Shown here: in pieces, positions 16,382 through 24,953 of the stretch
How the letters are laid out: each line of letters starts with the position of its first letter
Numbering within the stretch: the stretch's first letter is position 1
Assembly (NCBI GenBank): GCA_018267385.1
Contig: JAFDYN010000010.1
Location: 124,001-188,000 of the forward strand
Direction: 5' to 3'
DNA length: 64,000 bases
Origin: Bacteroidota bacterium
GTDB taxonomy: Bacteria > Bacteroidota > Bacteroidia > Chitinophagales > LD1
The notes under the pieces: model-generated
What the model was told of the DNA's origin: nothing
Seen by the model: only the letters and a program-made list of their open reading frames with translations
Databases searched by the model: none
Position numbers and translations under genes: made by a program

Positions 16382-17347
16382 TCAAACCAAAAAAAGTTTG
16401 TCGCGCAGGCGATCTCCGGCGGCAGGATCGTGTGACGGCAGGTAAATGCTTTTCCGTCTGGACGCGTACTGCATTAGCCTGGCATAGGTCTGGCGGGTGA
16501 GGGTATAATCTATATTGGCACCTGCCAGCTCATCTTGCAAGACTTGAGCCTGTGTGTAGGATGTATCTCCTACGAAAATGAGGTCATACTCATCCCCACG
16601 GAGGACTACCGAACTATGACCGCGTGTATGACCGGGCGTAGGTATGTAGAGGATACGATCATCTCCCGTGATGGCATGTGCGCTATCAAAGATCTCGATC
16701 TGGCCCTTGCGGTAATTCACTCTATTAGGACGAAACCAGGATGGATACGTGGAGGGTAGGTTAGAGTAGGGATGCTTGTATTCATATTCGTTTACTATGA
16801 ACTCGGCCTTAGGGAAAAACCGGATACCATCTGTGTGATCGAGGTGCAGATGGGTAAATGCGATAAGTTTAACTGCTTCCGCACGGATGCCGATCTCAGA
16901 GAGCTTTAGGTCAAGATTGTCCTTTGCATCTACCCCAAAGCGGCAGATGCTATTATTGATAAATCTTGTGATAGGATTTTCGCCGGCCAGGTGGTCTGCA
17001 TTATTCACCGCATCTATCTCTCCTGTGTCTACCATGATGACACCATCCGGGTGATCTATGATCCAGACCCATATGGGCAGGTACTCCGTATAGTGGCTAT
17101 CGAGTATGATATTTACTTTGGAAAAGATGCCAGGTCCCCGACGAGTCATAAAGTTCCTTTTGACAGCTACGGTACCGGTACTCACCGCATGTACTTTGAT
17201 GGGTTTGCCAGCTACCTGTATAGTAGTCGTGATGCCAGGATAAGAAGGGAATGCTATTGTTTGCGTTGCGGCCATTTTTTGAAATTTTGATATGGCAAAG
17301 CTAGCGCTCTCCACATCTGGCGACGATAACAAAAGATAAGGAATCAT
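16382..17347 (-). CDS. Metallo-beta-lactamase-fold hydrolase (AHL-lactonase-like)
   Basis: This 321-residue protein has the metal-binding motif HLHLDH in FTHLHLDHTDGIRFF, a later TPGHTRGHSSV His and the VGDTSY Asp, as expected for a binuclear zinc hydrolase. The segment PIWVWIIDHPDGVIMVDTG and the overall layout resemble N-acyl homoserine lactonases of the AttM/AiiA type. Other lactone or ester substrates are equally possible. The start at 17347 overlaps the Crp-like gene stop by four bases. An alternative ATG at 17275 (MAATQ) removes 24 poorly characteristic residues. Confidence 0.82.
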   Translation of the reverse strand: MIPYLLLSSPDVESASFAISKFQKMAATQTIAFPSYPGITTTIQVAGKPIKVHAVSTGTVAVKRNFMTRRGPGIFSKVNIILDSHYTEYLPIWVWIIDHPDGVIMVDTGEIDAVNNADHLAGENPITRFINNSICRFGVDAKDNLDLKLSEIGIRAEAVKLIAFTHLHLDHTDGIRFFPKAEFIVNEYEYKHPYSNLPSTYPSWFRPNRVNYRKGQIEIFDSAHAITGDDRILYIPTPGHTRGHSSVVLRGDEYDLIFVGDTSYTQAQVLQDELAGANIDYTLTRQTYARLMQYASRRKSIYLPSHDPAAGDRLRDKLFLV

Positions 17348-17934
17348 GAGCGCGCGACCCGCCCCTTGATACGGCTGAGAGAGACCGGAGTGACGCCCAG
17401 GAAAGTAGCGATCTGATGTTGCGGCACTCGCCGCAGCAGATCCGGCCTATGCTCCAGCAGACCGCGGTAGCGCTCCTCGGGGCTATCGAGCAGATGAGAG
17501 GTGAATAGCTGATGGAGAGAGATAAAGCGCTCCTCCACTATTTTGCGCACCAGCTCATTCATGTGAGGTACGAGTGTAAATAAGGACTGAAAATCTGACT
17601 GCGAAATAACCCGCATATGGCAATCCTCGAGCGCCTCTATAGCGTGCCGGCTAGGCTGGGCCGTCATAAAACTATCATAAGCGCCGGCAAACATCCCCTC
17701 TGTGAAAAAATAAGCGGAGATATCTTCGCCATCTTTCTCATAGTAGAGCCGCATACAGCCGGAGTAGATGTAGTAGACTTCTCTCGCTATAGCCCCAGGG
17801 CGTAGCAGGTTTGTTTTTCTTTTGATATCCCGTGTGGCAAACTTCTGATCTATCACAGCGATCTCAGTATCTGTGAAATCTGCTAACTTAGTGATAGCGT
17901 CGATGAAGCTATCGTGATGGAGAGTCCGGGCCAT
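17344..17934 (-). CDS. Crp/Fnr family transcriptional regulator
   Basis: This 196-residue protein has a cyclic-nucleotide-binding-like beta barrel (about 20-125, with REVYYIYSGCMRLYYEKDGED and YFFTEGMFAG). A helical linker and a winged helix-turn-helix follow near the C-terminus (VPQHQIATFLGVTPVSLSRI). The residues needed for cAMP binding are not obvious, which is usual in Bacteroidota members. It heads an apparent operon with the MBL-fold hydrolase (four-base overlap) and nadC, and is a candidate regulator of that operon. Confidence 0.9.
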   Translation of the reverse strand: MARTLHHDSFIDAITKLADFTDTEIAVIDQKFATRDIKRKTNLLRPGAIAREVYYIYSGCMRLYYEKDGEDISAYFFTEGMFAGAYDSFMTAQPSRHAIEALEDCHMRVISQSDFQSLFTLVPHMNELVRKIVEERFISLHQLFTSHLLDSPEERYRGLLEHRPDLLRRVPQHQIATFLGVTPVSLSRIKGRVARS

Positions 17935-18028
17935 GGGATAAAATAAGAAAAAGGTTAGTGGCTTTCATAATTTCACGCGGAGGCAACGCTTTTGAGCTAT
18001 GCGTCGTTTATAAGGTAAATACAAAACA

Positions 18029-18352
18029 ATGATTTCCGCCAAAACCACCAGCTCGCTACTCGTACTATTTGCACTTTGCCTTGGCTTTTCATCCTGCAAA
18101 AAAGGAGCTACTACCTGTAGCAATCCTGTGTCCGCCATCATACTGGATAGGGGACCTGTAGCAGGGGATGGCTGCGGATGGGTGGTCCGTATCGACTCTA
18201 CAGACTATCACCCTACCAATCTCCCCTCCTCCTATCAAACCGATAGCCTCAGGGTCAATGTGAGCTATACTTCGGATACCTCCCATTTCTACTGCGGGCT
18301 GCTGCCTACGGCCATGCCGGTGATGAATGTGATGTGCATTGAAAAACGGTAG
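18029..18352 (+). CDS. Small lipoprotein
   Basis: This 107-residue protein has a lipoprotein signal peptide with lipobox LGFSSC (Cys23) followed by KKG. The mature part holds about five further Cys residues and short strands (GWVVRIDSTDYHP, LRVNVSYTSDTS). It is of the kind often found as conserved hypothetical lipoproteins in Bacteroidota. The role is unknown. It diverges from the crp-like operon and converges with the HIT gene. Confidence 0.7.
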   Translation: MISAKTTSSLLVLFALCLGFSSCKKGATTCSNPVSAIILDRGPVAGDGCGWVVRIDSTDYHPTNLPSSYQTDSLRVNVSYTSDTSHFYCGLLPTAMPVMNVMCIEKR

Positions 18353-18360
18353 CATGCAGC

Positions 18361-18750
18361 TCAGCCTCTGATCCTGGCGGCGGTAACAGAAAGCTCCTCT
18401 GGAGTTCTGGACAATGTCGTAAAAGATGCCAGCTTTTCTTCCTGCATCAGTGGTATCAGGTGGATATGCGTATGAGGAATAGAAGCACCCTCCACAACGA
18501 CTGCAATCCTTTCACAATCTAATTTCTGCTGCAATAACACGCTTACTTCTCTCGCAGCCGCAAAGATGTCGGCATATTGCGCAGCTGAGAGATCAAGTAT
18601 CCCATTACTATGCTGGCGGGGTATGACCAGCGTATGTCCATCTTTGGACGGCGGCACAGCCAAAAAAGCGATGTGATTTTGATCAGACCAGATGATCTCG
18701 TGATGAGGTATATTATCACTAGCGATGGAGCAAAAGATGCATCTGTCCAT
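18361..18750 (-). CDS. HIT family nucleotide hydrolase/transferase
   Basis: Starting at the ATG at 18750, the protein has 129 residues and opens MDRCIFCSIA, with a zinc-type CxxC pair (Cys4, Cys7). The histidine triad is HTHIHLIP (His93, 95, 97). It probably hydrolyses nucleoside phosphoramidates or dinucleoside polyphosphates, as HinT-like proteins do. It lies 13 bases downstream of the ParE/RelE-like gene and may be co-transcribed with the toxin-antitoxin pair. The upstream in-frame extension is not credible because it would run into that gene. Confidence 0.92.
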   Translation of the reverse strand: MDRCIFCSIASDNIPHHEIIWSDQNHIAFLAVPPSKDGHTLVIPRQHSNGILDLSAAQYADIFAAAREVSVLLQQKLDCERIAVVVEGASIPHTHIHLIPLMQEEKLASFTTLSRTPEELSVTAARIRG

Positions 18751-18763
18751 AGGGCAAGAATAT

Positions 18764-19048
18764 TTAAGAAAGCAGGCTTCCTCTGACAATAGAGTAAACA
18801 ACAAATTCCTCTTCCTCTATCTTAAACGCTACCACCCAGCCATTGTAAGTGATACAGCTTAGTCCATCTCTGGCGAACTCAGCATGATTGCACAAAGCAT
18901 AAGCGACATTGGGCTTAGCAAAGGATCTGATAAATTCCAGGAAATTAATAAGCCAGGCCCGACCAGAGCCTTCTGTATTTACACTCTCAATAAAATCAAC
19001 AATGCTATCTATAGTCTCCGACGGATCGGATTCAAACTTTAATATCAT
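18764..19048 (-). CDS. Putative RelE/ParE-like toxin
   Basis: This 94-residue protein has the general layout of small RelE/ParE-fold toxins: a helical hairpin (TIDSIVDFIESVNTEG, WLINFLEFIRSFAKP) followed by strands (LSCITYNGWVVAFKIEEEEF, VVYSIVRGSLL). Its start overlaps the stop of the 60-residue upstream gene by four bases, a typical antitoxin-toxin order. The fold assignment rests on pattern only. It could also be another small regulatory protein. Confidence 0.55.
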   Translation of the reverse strand: MILKFESDPSETIDSIVDFIESVNTEGSGRAWLINFLEFIRSFAKPNVAYALCNHAEFARDGLSCITYNGWVVAFKIEEEEFVVYSIVRGSLLS

Positions 19049-19227
19049 GAAGCTTTCTTGACAGCTTTATCCGAATGCTTTTTTGTGATTCGCTCTAATA
19101 GTTCTTCTGCAGTGATTCTTTTACCGGATTTAGCCCGATCCAGCATTTCACGCAACTCCTCATCGGTAGCCTTGCGACCAATGCCGAATGCGAGATCATG
19201 TGGAGTCAGCTTTCTGAACTTTTCCAT
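19045..19227 (-). CDS. Putative antitoxin
   Basis: This 60-residue charged protein contains FGIGRKATDEELREML and a Lys-rich C-terminus (ITKKHSDKAVKKAS), consistent with a small helical antitoxin. It precedes and overlaps the toxin-like gene by four bases (ATGA). No DNA-binding motif is obvious. The pair lies just downstream of dnaE. Confidence 0.55.
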   Translation of the reverse strand: MEKFRKLTPHDLAFGIGRKATDEELREMLDRAKSGKRITAEELLERITKKHSDKAVKKAS

Positions 19228-19267
19228 GGAATAAAGTTAAGACATCCGGTATCAATAAACAAATCAC

Positions 19268-22200
19268 TCAATTCAACACAAAGCTCAGCATCTCCATCCC
19301 GTTTAGCTCGCGCAGCAGTTCGTTAGATACGTCTACGGTGACCTTCCGGGAGTTGAGTAGCAGGGATATCTGCTCCTTGTCGCTGATCATTTTGATAGAG
19401 ACAGGGAAGCGGCCCGGATAGCGGCCCAGCGTCTCCATGATCTCATCTGTGACGCGGTCTGTGATATCTTCAGCATTCAGCTTCAGCGTGAGTCGACGTG
19501 TCATCTTGCCGCGTATGTCCGGCAGCAGCTCTATCTTGGTGATCTTAAACTCATAGTTGTTTGGCTGATTAAAGCGCTGCTGGTAGCGGCCCGTCACATA
19601 GAGCAGGGCCGACTGTGTCTCCACAAAGTTCTTGAACTGGATATAGTCCTTGCCAAAAAGCGCAAACTCTGCCGAACCCTCAAAATCTTCCAGGGAGAAT
19701 ATGACAAACTGATTGCCCGTCTTTGAGACCTTGGTCTGTGTAGAGCTGACTATGCCGGCTATTTTGAGTTCTTTGTCTTTATTCTGCTCCAGGTCTTTCA
19801 GCTTGCAGTTGGTAAAGGTGTCTATCTCCAGTTTGTAGTCATCCAGCGGGTGGCCGCTGATATAGATGCCTACTACTTCCTTTTCCTTTTTGAGCTTCTC
19901 CAGCAGAGGCCACTCCTCTATAGGCGTGAGTACCGGCTCAGAGGCCTCCGTATGACCAGCCCCGCCGAAGAGCGAATTCTGGTTCATGCTCTTGCTGCTC
20001 TGCTCGCTATTGCCAAACTTGACACACTTGTCAGACAGTGTCATGCCATCACGCTGGTCTGCCGTGAAAAACTGCGACCGCGTATATTTGCCAAAGCTAT
20101 CAAAGGCACCTGCGAGCGCGAGGTTTTCTATCGATTTCTTATTGACCGTGCGGAGATTCACACGCTTGGTCATGTCAAAGATGGAGGTGAATTTTCCGTT
20201 GTTCTTGCGCTCCTCCAGGATACTCTCCACCGCTGCCTCTCCTACACCCTTCACAGCAGAGAGGGCGTAGCGGATCTCACCTTTATCATTCACAGAGAAC
20301 TTAACATCGCTCTCATTCACATCCGGGCCGAGTACCGGTATACCGATGCGCCGCGACTCTTCCATAAAAAAGGTGATCTTCTCGATATTGCCCATGTTGT
20401 TTGACAGTACGGCTGCCATAAACTCAGATGGGTAGTGCGCCTTTAGGTAGGCCGTCTGATAGGCTACGAGGGCGTAGCAGGTAGAGTGGGATTTATTGAA
20501 GGCATACTGCGCGAATGCCTCCCAGTCGGTCCAGATCTTGGCCAGGATCTTTTCATCATGACCTTTGGCAGAGGCACCGGTGATGAATTGGCTCTTCATC
20601 TTATTCAGTACCTCGATCTGCTTTTTACCCATTGCCTTACGCAGTACGTCAGCCTCACCTTTGGTAAAGCCGGCCAGCTTCTGCGAGAGGAGCATCACCT
20701 GCTCCTGATAGACGGTGATACCATAGGTATCACTCAGGTACTCCTCCATATCAGGGAGGTCATAGGTGATCGCCTCCTTGCCGTGCTTACGCTTGATGAA
20801 GTTTGGTATGTACTCCATCGGGCCCGGACGGTAGAGGGCATTCATAGCGATCAGGTCCTCAAATTTATCGGGCTTCAGCTCGCGCAGGTATTTTTGCATA
20901 CCCGGGGACTCAAACTGGAATGTCGCATTGGTATCGCCGCGCTGGTAGAGGGCATAGGTCTCTTTATCATCCAGCGGGAGCGTGTCTATGTCTATCTCCA
21001 CGCCGTGGTTCTGCTTGATCAGCGCCAGTGCGTCACGGATGATGGTCAGGGTCTTCAGACCGAGGAAGTCCATCTTGATCACACCGGCATCCTCTATGAT
21101 ATTACCCTCAAACTGTGTCACCCACAGCGGGCTATCCTTAGCAGTAGCTACGGGGAGGATATCTGTGAGGTCATGTGGCGCGATGATAATGCCTGCCGCG
21201 TGGATACCTGTATTGCGCACAGAGCCCTCCAGCACTACAGCTTCCTTGAGCACCTTGGCCTGAAGGTCATCCCCAGCATATATCTCGCGCAGCTTTTTGA
21301 TATTCTCCATATCATCAGAGCCGTAGCCTTCCTTGTCCTTGAGGGACTTTGGCCCGTCCGTCGGCGCAAACATCACCCTGTTCAGATCTGTGCCCGGTTT
21401 ATCCGGTACGAGCTTCACGAGGTTATTGGCATCGGCCAGAGGCAGGTCCATCACGCGGGCCACGTCTTTGATACTCATTTTGGCGGCCATGGTGCCGTAG
21501 GTGATGATCTGCGCCACCTGGTTCTGGCCGTATTTCTGCACCACATAGTCTATCACCCGTTGGCGGCCCTCGTCATCAAAGTCCGTATCGATATCGGGCA
21601 TCGACTTACGGTCCGGATTGAGAAACCTCTCAAACAGCAGATTATACTTGATGGGGTCAATATTCGTGATACCAATACAGAAGGCCACCGCAGAGCCCGC
21701 AGCCGATCCACGGCCCGGTCCTATCAGTACGCCTATGTCCTTGCCGTGATTGATAAAGTCCTGCACGATGAGGAAGTAACCCGCGAAGCCCATGGTACGG
21801 ATCACACCCAGCTCAAAGTCGAGGCGCTCCTGTATCTCCGGCGTGATATCTGAGTAGCGCGCCTTGGCACCGGTCATGGTGAGGTGGTGCAGATAGGCAT
21901 CCTGATCGGTAAAACCATCAGGCAGCTTGTACAGCGGGAGGGCGATATCTTTTTTGAGTTTCAGCGGCTCTATCTTAGAAAAGATCTCGCCTGTATTGTC
22001 TATGGCCTGCGGCAGGTCGTGAAAGACCTTGGTCATCTCTGCCTGCGTCTTGAAGTAGAACTGGTCATTGAAGAAAGCAAAACGCTTGCCCTTCATAGAT
22101 ACGTCATCATCACTGAATTCACGCATAGCAGGTGTGCTCTGCTTCTCACCCGTATTGATGCAAAGGAGAATGTCGTGCGCGTTGCTATCAGCCTGGTCTA

Positions 22201-22849
22201 CATAGTGGGAGTCATTGGATGCGATGATCTTCACATTGTACTTCTGTGCAAATTTGATCAGGACCTGGTTGACCTTCTCCTGCTCCTCCATGCCGTGGCG
22301 CTGCAGCTCCACATAGTAGTCCTCACCAAAGAGGTCGAGCCACCATTTGAATTCTTTCTCCGCAGCCTCTTCGCCTTTGCTCAGGATGGCCTGCGGCACG
22401 CTGGCACCGATACAGCATGTGGTTGCTATCAGGCCTTTGTGGTATTGCAGGATCAGTTCTTTGTCTATGCGCGGGTACTTGCCATACAGGCCCTCTATAT
22501 AACCAAGCGAGCAGAGCTTTACGAGGTTTTTGTAGCCCTCTGCGTTTTTGGCCAGCATGAGCTGGTGGTAGCGCTTGTCTTTCTCCCCTCCGGTGAAGGA
22601 CTTCTTGCCCCGATTCTCCACTACATAAAACTCGCAGCCTACGATGGGCTTCAGCGCGGTGCCGTCAGGCAGCTTGTGCTTGGCCGCCTCGGCTACGAAC
22701 TGGAACACCCCAAACATATTGCCGTGGTCAGTGATGGCGATACCTTTCATGCCATCAGCCGCAGCCTTCTTAAACATGGTAGAGATATCTGCCGCTCCGT
22801 CCAGCAACGAGTATTGGGTATGGCAGTGTAGATGGACAAATTCAGGCAT
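19268..22849 (-). CDS. dnaE: DNA polymerase III alpha subunit
   Basis: This is the replicative polymerase catalytic subunit, 1193 residues. It begins with a PHP domain (FVHLHCHTQYSLLDGAADIS). The polymerase core follows, with GPGRGSAAGS and the acidic motif PDIDTDFDDEGR near residue 417. Further along come the finger/helix-hairpin-helix region (KGVGEAAVESI) and an OB-fold around residues 1000-1090 (LKIAGIVSSTQTKVSKTGN). Length and order match DnaE, not PolC. A TAATTTTG box sits at 22894-22901 upstream. The long plus-strand open frames opposite it are shadows of its codon usage. Confidence 0.97.
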   Translation of the reverse strand: MPEFVHLHCHTQYSLLDGAADISTMFKKAAADGMKGIAITDHGNMFGVFQFVAEAAKHKLPDGTALKPIVGCEFYVVENRGKKSFTGGEKDKRYHQLMLAKNAEGYKNLVKLCSLGYIEGLYGKYPRIDKELILQYHKGLIATTCCIGASVPQAILSKGEEAAEKEFKWWLDLFGEDYYVELQRHGMEEQEKVNQVLIKFAQKYNVKIIASNDSHYVDQADSNAHDILLCINTGEKQSTPAMREFSDDDVSMKGKRFAFFNDQFYFKTQAEMTKVFHDLPQAIDNTGEIFSKIEPLKLKKDIALPLYKLPDGFTDQDAYLHHLTMTGAKARYSDITPEIQERLDFELGVIRTMGFAGYFLIVQDFINHGKDIGVLIGPGRGSAAGSAVAFCIGITNIDPIKYNLLFERFLNPDRKSMPDIDTDFDDEGRQRVIDYVVQKYGQNQVAQIITYGTMAAKMSIKDVARVMDLPLADANNLVKLVPDKPGTDLNRVMFAPTDGPKSLKDKEGYGSDDMENIKKLREIYAGDDLQAKVLKEAVVLEGSVRNTGIHAAGIIIAPHDLTDILPVATAKDSPLWVTQFEGNIIEDAGVIKMDFLGLKTLTIIRDALALIKQNHGVEIDIDTLPLDDKETYALYQRGDTNATFQFESPGMQKYLRELKPDKFEDLIAMNALYRPGPMEYIPNFIKRKHGKEAITYDLPDMEEYLSDTYGITVYQEQVMLLSQKLAGFTKGEADVLRKAMGKKQIEVLNKMKSQFITGASAKGHDEKILAKIWTDWEAFAQYAFNKSHSTCYALVAYQTAYLKAHYPSEFMAAVLSNNMGNIEKITFFMEESRRIGIPVLGPDVNESDVKFSVNDKGEIRYALSAVKGVGEAAVESILEERKNNGKFTSIFDMTKRVNLRTVNKKSIENLALAGAFDSFGKYTRSQFFTADQRDGMTLSDKCVKFGNSEQSSKSMNQNSLFGGAGHTEASEPVLTPIEEWPLLEKLKKEKEVVGIYISGHPLDDYKLEIDTFTNCKLKDLEQNKDKELKIAGIVSSTQTKVSKTGNQFVIFSLEDFEGSAEFALFGKDYIQFKNFVETQSALLYVTGRYQQRFNQPNNYEFKITKIELLPDIRGKMTRRLTLKLNAEDITDRVTDEIMETLGRYPGRFPVSIKMISDKEQISLLLNSRKVTVDVSNELLRELNGMEMLSFVLN

Positions 22850-22893
22850 GGCGCTAGCGATTCAGGTGGATGACCAGATGTAAATTAATATTA

Positions 22894-22901
22894 CAAAATT
22901 A
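22894..22901 (-). promoter_or_regulatory. Possible -7 box for dnaE (TAATTTTG)
   Basis: On the minus strand TAATTTTG matches TAnnTTTG, 44 bases before the dnaE ATG. I see no good -33 TTTG at the usual distance. Confidence 0.35.
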
Positions 22902-22973
22902 CGGTTTTAATAGGATGAGGGAAAGGGGGTGTGGATAAGAGGGATTTTGAGATGTGGGATTCCGGCAAGTAGT

Positions 22974-23015
22974 CAATTAAATTATGTAGTTATATTGTAG
23001 TACAATTAAATTATG
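22974..23015 (+). repeat. 13-base direct repeat at the start of the AT-rich gene
   Basis: CAATTAAATTATG occurs at 22974-22986 and again at 23003-23015, where its last three bases are the start codon of the next gene. The repeat could be an operator, a duplicated translation start, or an insertion scar. Confidence 0.5.
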
Positions 23016-24323
23016 CAAGAACCTAAAATAGAATTATCCGCATGGGAATTTAGAAAAGCCATGCAAAATGGCAAGGCAGTAGATGTCAATGGCAATGAAG
23101 TATCTTGGTTTTCCTCCGTTGATTTAAGTTCCGAACAAATAATCTATGAGTTAAACAATGTCATAGTTCACGGTGATGTTTGGGTAACAAACTTATCTTT
23201 CAGCAATAAAATAGAAATATCGAACTGTGAGTTTGAAGGACTAAGTTTTGCAAACTGCCAATTTACGAAGGATATCAGAATCTCTGATTCGATCATTAAA
23301 AGCCATTTGCTTATTGCCTCCTCAGATTTCGAAACAATAGAAGTTTATTCATCTAATTTCCTTGGTTTATCAGTTAATGATCAATCATCAATACAGTCAC
23401 TAATTATCGGTGGATGCAACGAGATACAAGGTCATCTGAGTGTGCAAAATTCAACCATCGAAGGATTGCTTCGCATTACACATACTAAGTGCAATAAAAA
23501 TTTCTATACCAGTAAATCTAAAATTAGTGAAGTCATAATTGACTATAGTTCCTTTCAAAAAATAACAATTCCCTCAATCCCAGAAAAAGGCATTTTAAAA
23601 ATTATAAAATCCCAATTTCAGGAAATCTCCATGCATGATAATTTTACTAATCTAGGATATATGCAATGGAACGATATTCATGTCACCGACTATTCTAAAA
23701 TCGAACTTATAAACGCGGTTATGGGTAGATGGGATATTATTAATTGCAATCTTTCTAAGTCTAGTTTAGCAATATACAGCAGCAAAATAACCGACACCTT
23801 TTATACGAATACAAAGTTTCCAGAACTTTTAGTTGTGCCTAAAGAGTTTGAGGGAATAGAAAATAAACATGAAATTTTTCGCGACGGTTATAATCAGCTT
23901 AAAACAATAGCACAAAAGCAAAATGATCGCAGAATGTTTTTGCATTATCAAGCTGCTGAGCTAAGAAGTTACTATAGTACTTTGTCTTGGAATTGTAAGG
24001 ATGGACCTACCAAGTTTCAATTACTAGCTTTAAAATGGAGTAGTGATTACGGAACAAATTGGTTATTGGGTATAGCTTTTACTATCGCAGCCAATGCGAT
24101 TTGTTTAGCTATATGTTATTGGAATTATTGGCCGACCTTTGGAAAGGAATCGTTTTGGGCATATGCTGGTAAATTTGGGGAGTATATGTTTTCTGTTGTG
24201 AAGAAGCCTGAATTTGTGCATAGCGGATTTCAAACAGCAGTTTACTACTTCAGTAGAATTCCTATCGCCTTCGGTATCTACCAAACCATCGCCGCCTTCC
24301 GCAAGTTTGGCAAAAGTGAATAA
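23013..24323 (+). CDS. Membrane protein with N-terminal beta-helix (pentapeptide-like) repeats
   Basis: Residues about 40-280 of this 436-residue protein consist of short periodic strands (IEISNCEFEGLSFANCQFTK, LRITHTKCNKNFYTSKSKIS, WDIINCNLSKSSLAIYSSKI) suggesting a right-handed beta helix related to pentapeptide repeats. Residues about 280-345 are helical. Two membrane segments follow (NWLLGIAFTIAANAICLAIC and SRIPIAFGIYQTIAAF). The gene is much richer in A and T than its neighbours and uses AT-ending codons, which suggests recent acquisition. The function is unknown; a membrane-anchored scaffold or effector is possible. It stands alone between dnaE and repeat-rich DNA. Confidence 0.75.
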   Translation: MQEPKIELSAWEFRKAMQNGKAVDVNGNEVSWFSSVDLSSEQIIYELNNVIVHGDVWVTNLSFSNKIEISNCEFEGLSFANCQFTKDIRISDSIIKSHLLIASSDFETIEVYSSNFLGLSVNDQSSIQSLIIGGCNEIQGHLSVQNSTIEGLLRITHTKCNKNFYTSKSKISEVIIDYSSFQKITIPSIPEKGILKIIKSQFQEISMHDNFTNLGYMQWNDIHVTDYSKIELINAVMGRWDIINCNLSKSSLAIYSSKITDTFYTNTKFPELLVVPKEFEGIENKHEIFRDGYNQLKTIAQKQNDRRMFLHYQAAELRSYYSTLSWNCKDGPTKFQLLALKWSSDYGTNWLLGIAFTIAANAICLAICYWNYWPTFGKESFWAYAGKFGEYMFSVVKKPEFVHSGFQTAVYYFSRIPIAFGIYQTIAAFRKFGKSE

Positions 24324-24351
24324 ATAAGAAAGACTCTGATACTATGAGGTT

Positions 24352-24401
24352 CTTTCCTCTCCTTTGGAGAGGAAAGATGCCGAAGGCAGATAGGAGAGGT
24401 G
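24352..24401 (+). repeat. Dispersed intergenic palindromic repeat, copy 2
   Basis: CCTCTCCTTTGGAGAGG is followed by an AAGATGCCGAAGGCAGAT spacer and TAGGAGAGGTG. It is the same scheme as the copy at 2919-2953, and both copies abut a GNAT-gene 3' end. Confidence 0.55.
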
Positions 24402-24402
24402 A

Positions 24403-24536
24403 TCACACATTACTAAACAACTGCACCCATCCCTTCCACCGCTCATCATTCAGCTCCATTTCGGTGAAGTTGCCATCAACGTATTGAGTCAGCAAGCGGC
24501 GCCAGAAGGCGGTGCCGGAGGCATTGTCTGCCAGCC
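24403..24536 (-). pseudogene. Remnant of a GNAT acetyltransferase gene (3' end only)
   Basis: Reading the minus strand, the last 40 codons encode SGTAFWRRLLTQYVDGNFTE, then MELNDERWKGWVQLFSNV and a stop. This is nearly the same as the C-terminus of the GNAT protein at 2415-2900 (TGTAFWRRLLTEYADGNFTE, IELNDERWKGWVQLFTNV). The DNA is clearly homologous, including the bases just after the stop (TGTGATCA). Upstream the frame runs into a palindromic repeat, so the acetyl-CoA-binding part is absent. It is a partial duplication or decayed paralogue, not a working enzyme. Confidence 0.8.
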
Positions 24537-24896
24537 CCGCTAGTTCAAGCGTCCACGCTTGAACCGCGCTAGCTACTCCCCGCTCACCTTCGCAGGCTCC
24601 GCCTCGCTGTCTGTAGCTCCATCGAAATGCTGTCCGCAGATGATGGTCGGCTTGCGGCAGGCTTCTCCGGACCTTCCCATATTCTTCACTTAATCCAAAG
24701 ATCCCATACAATCTAATTTTAATATTAAAGGTAATCGCTATTTGACGCCTCAATTATATATCAACTACTAAAAATACTATTGTTTAATTATGAATAAAAT
24801 ACAAAACTAAAAATAGATAAAGCATACCTTCCCTCAGTCGAAAAACAACGCATCCTTTAACCACAATTTATAACTAAAACATATGCAATATAAATG
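24537..24896. other. Repeat-bearing, then AT-rich, gene-free DNA
   Basis: The first 130 bases hold a palindromic element (24543-24564) and GC-rich sequence whose minus-strand translation continues the GNAT remnant frame without resembling GNAT. From about 24700 the DNA is AT-rich with no credible gene. Confidence 0.5.
24543..24564. repeat. Perfect palindrome GTTCAAGCGT-CC-ACGCTTGAAC
   Basis: A 10-base perfect inverted repeat with a two-base centre lies inside a wider GCTAG...GCTAGC frame. It looks like a dispersed intergenic element that inserted beside, or replaced, the upstream part of the GNAT remnant. Confidence 0.6.
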
Positions 24897-24924
24897 CAAA
24901 AAGGCCCACCATCCGGCGGGCCTT
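24897..24924 (-). terminator. Intrinsic terminator of thrS
   Basis: The stem AAGGCCCaCC / GGcGGGCCTT has loop ATCC and one mismatch. A T run follows on the minus strand, 30 bases past the thrS stop. Confidence 0.85.
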
Positions 24925-24953
24925 AATATTGCTTCTATAGTCGCAAAACTTGC

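Noticed and set aside
19850..22831. Long plus-strand open frames (up to 455 codons) opposite dnaE
   Set aside because: They have no recognisable domains and lie entirely antisense to a convincing DnaE; they arise from its codon bias.
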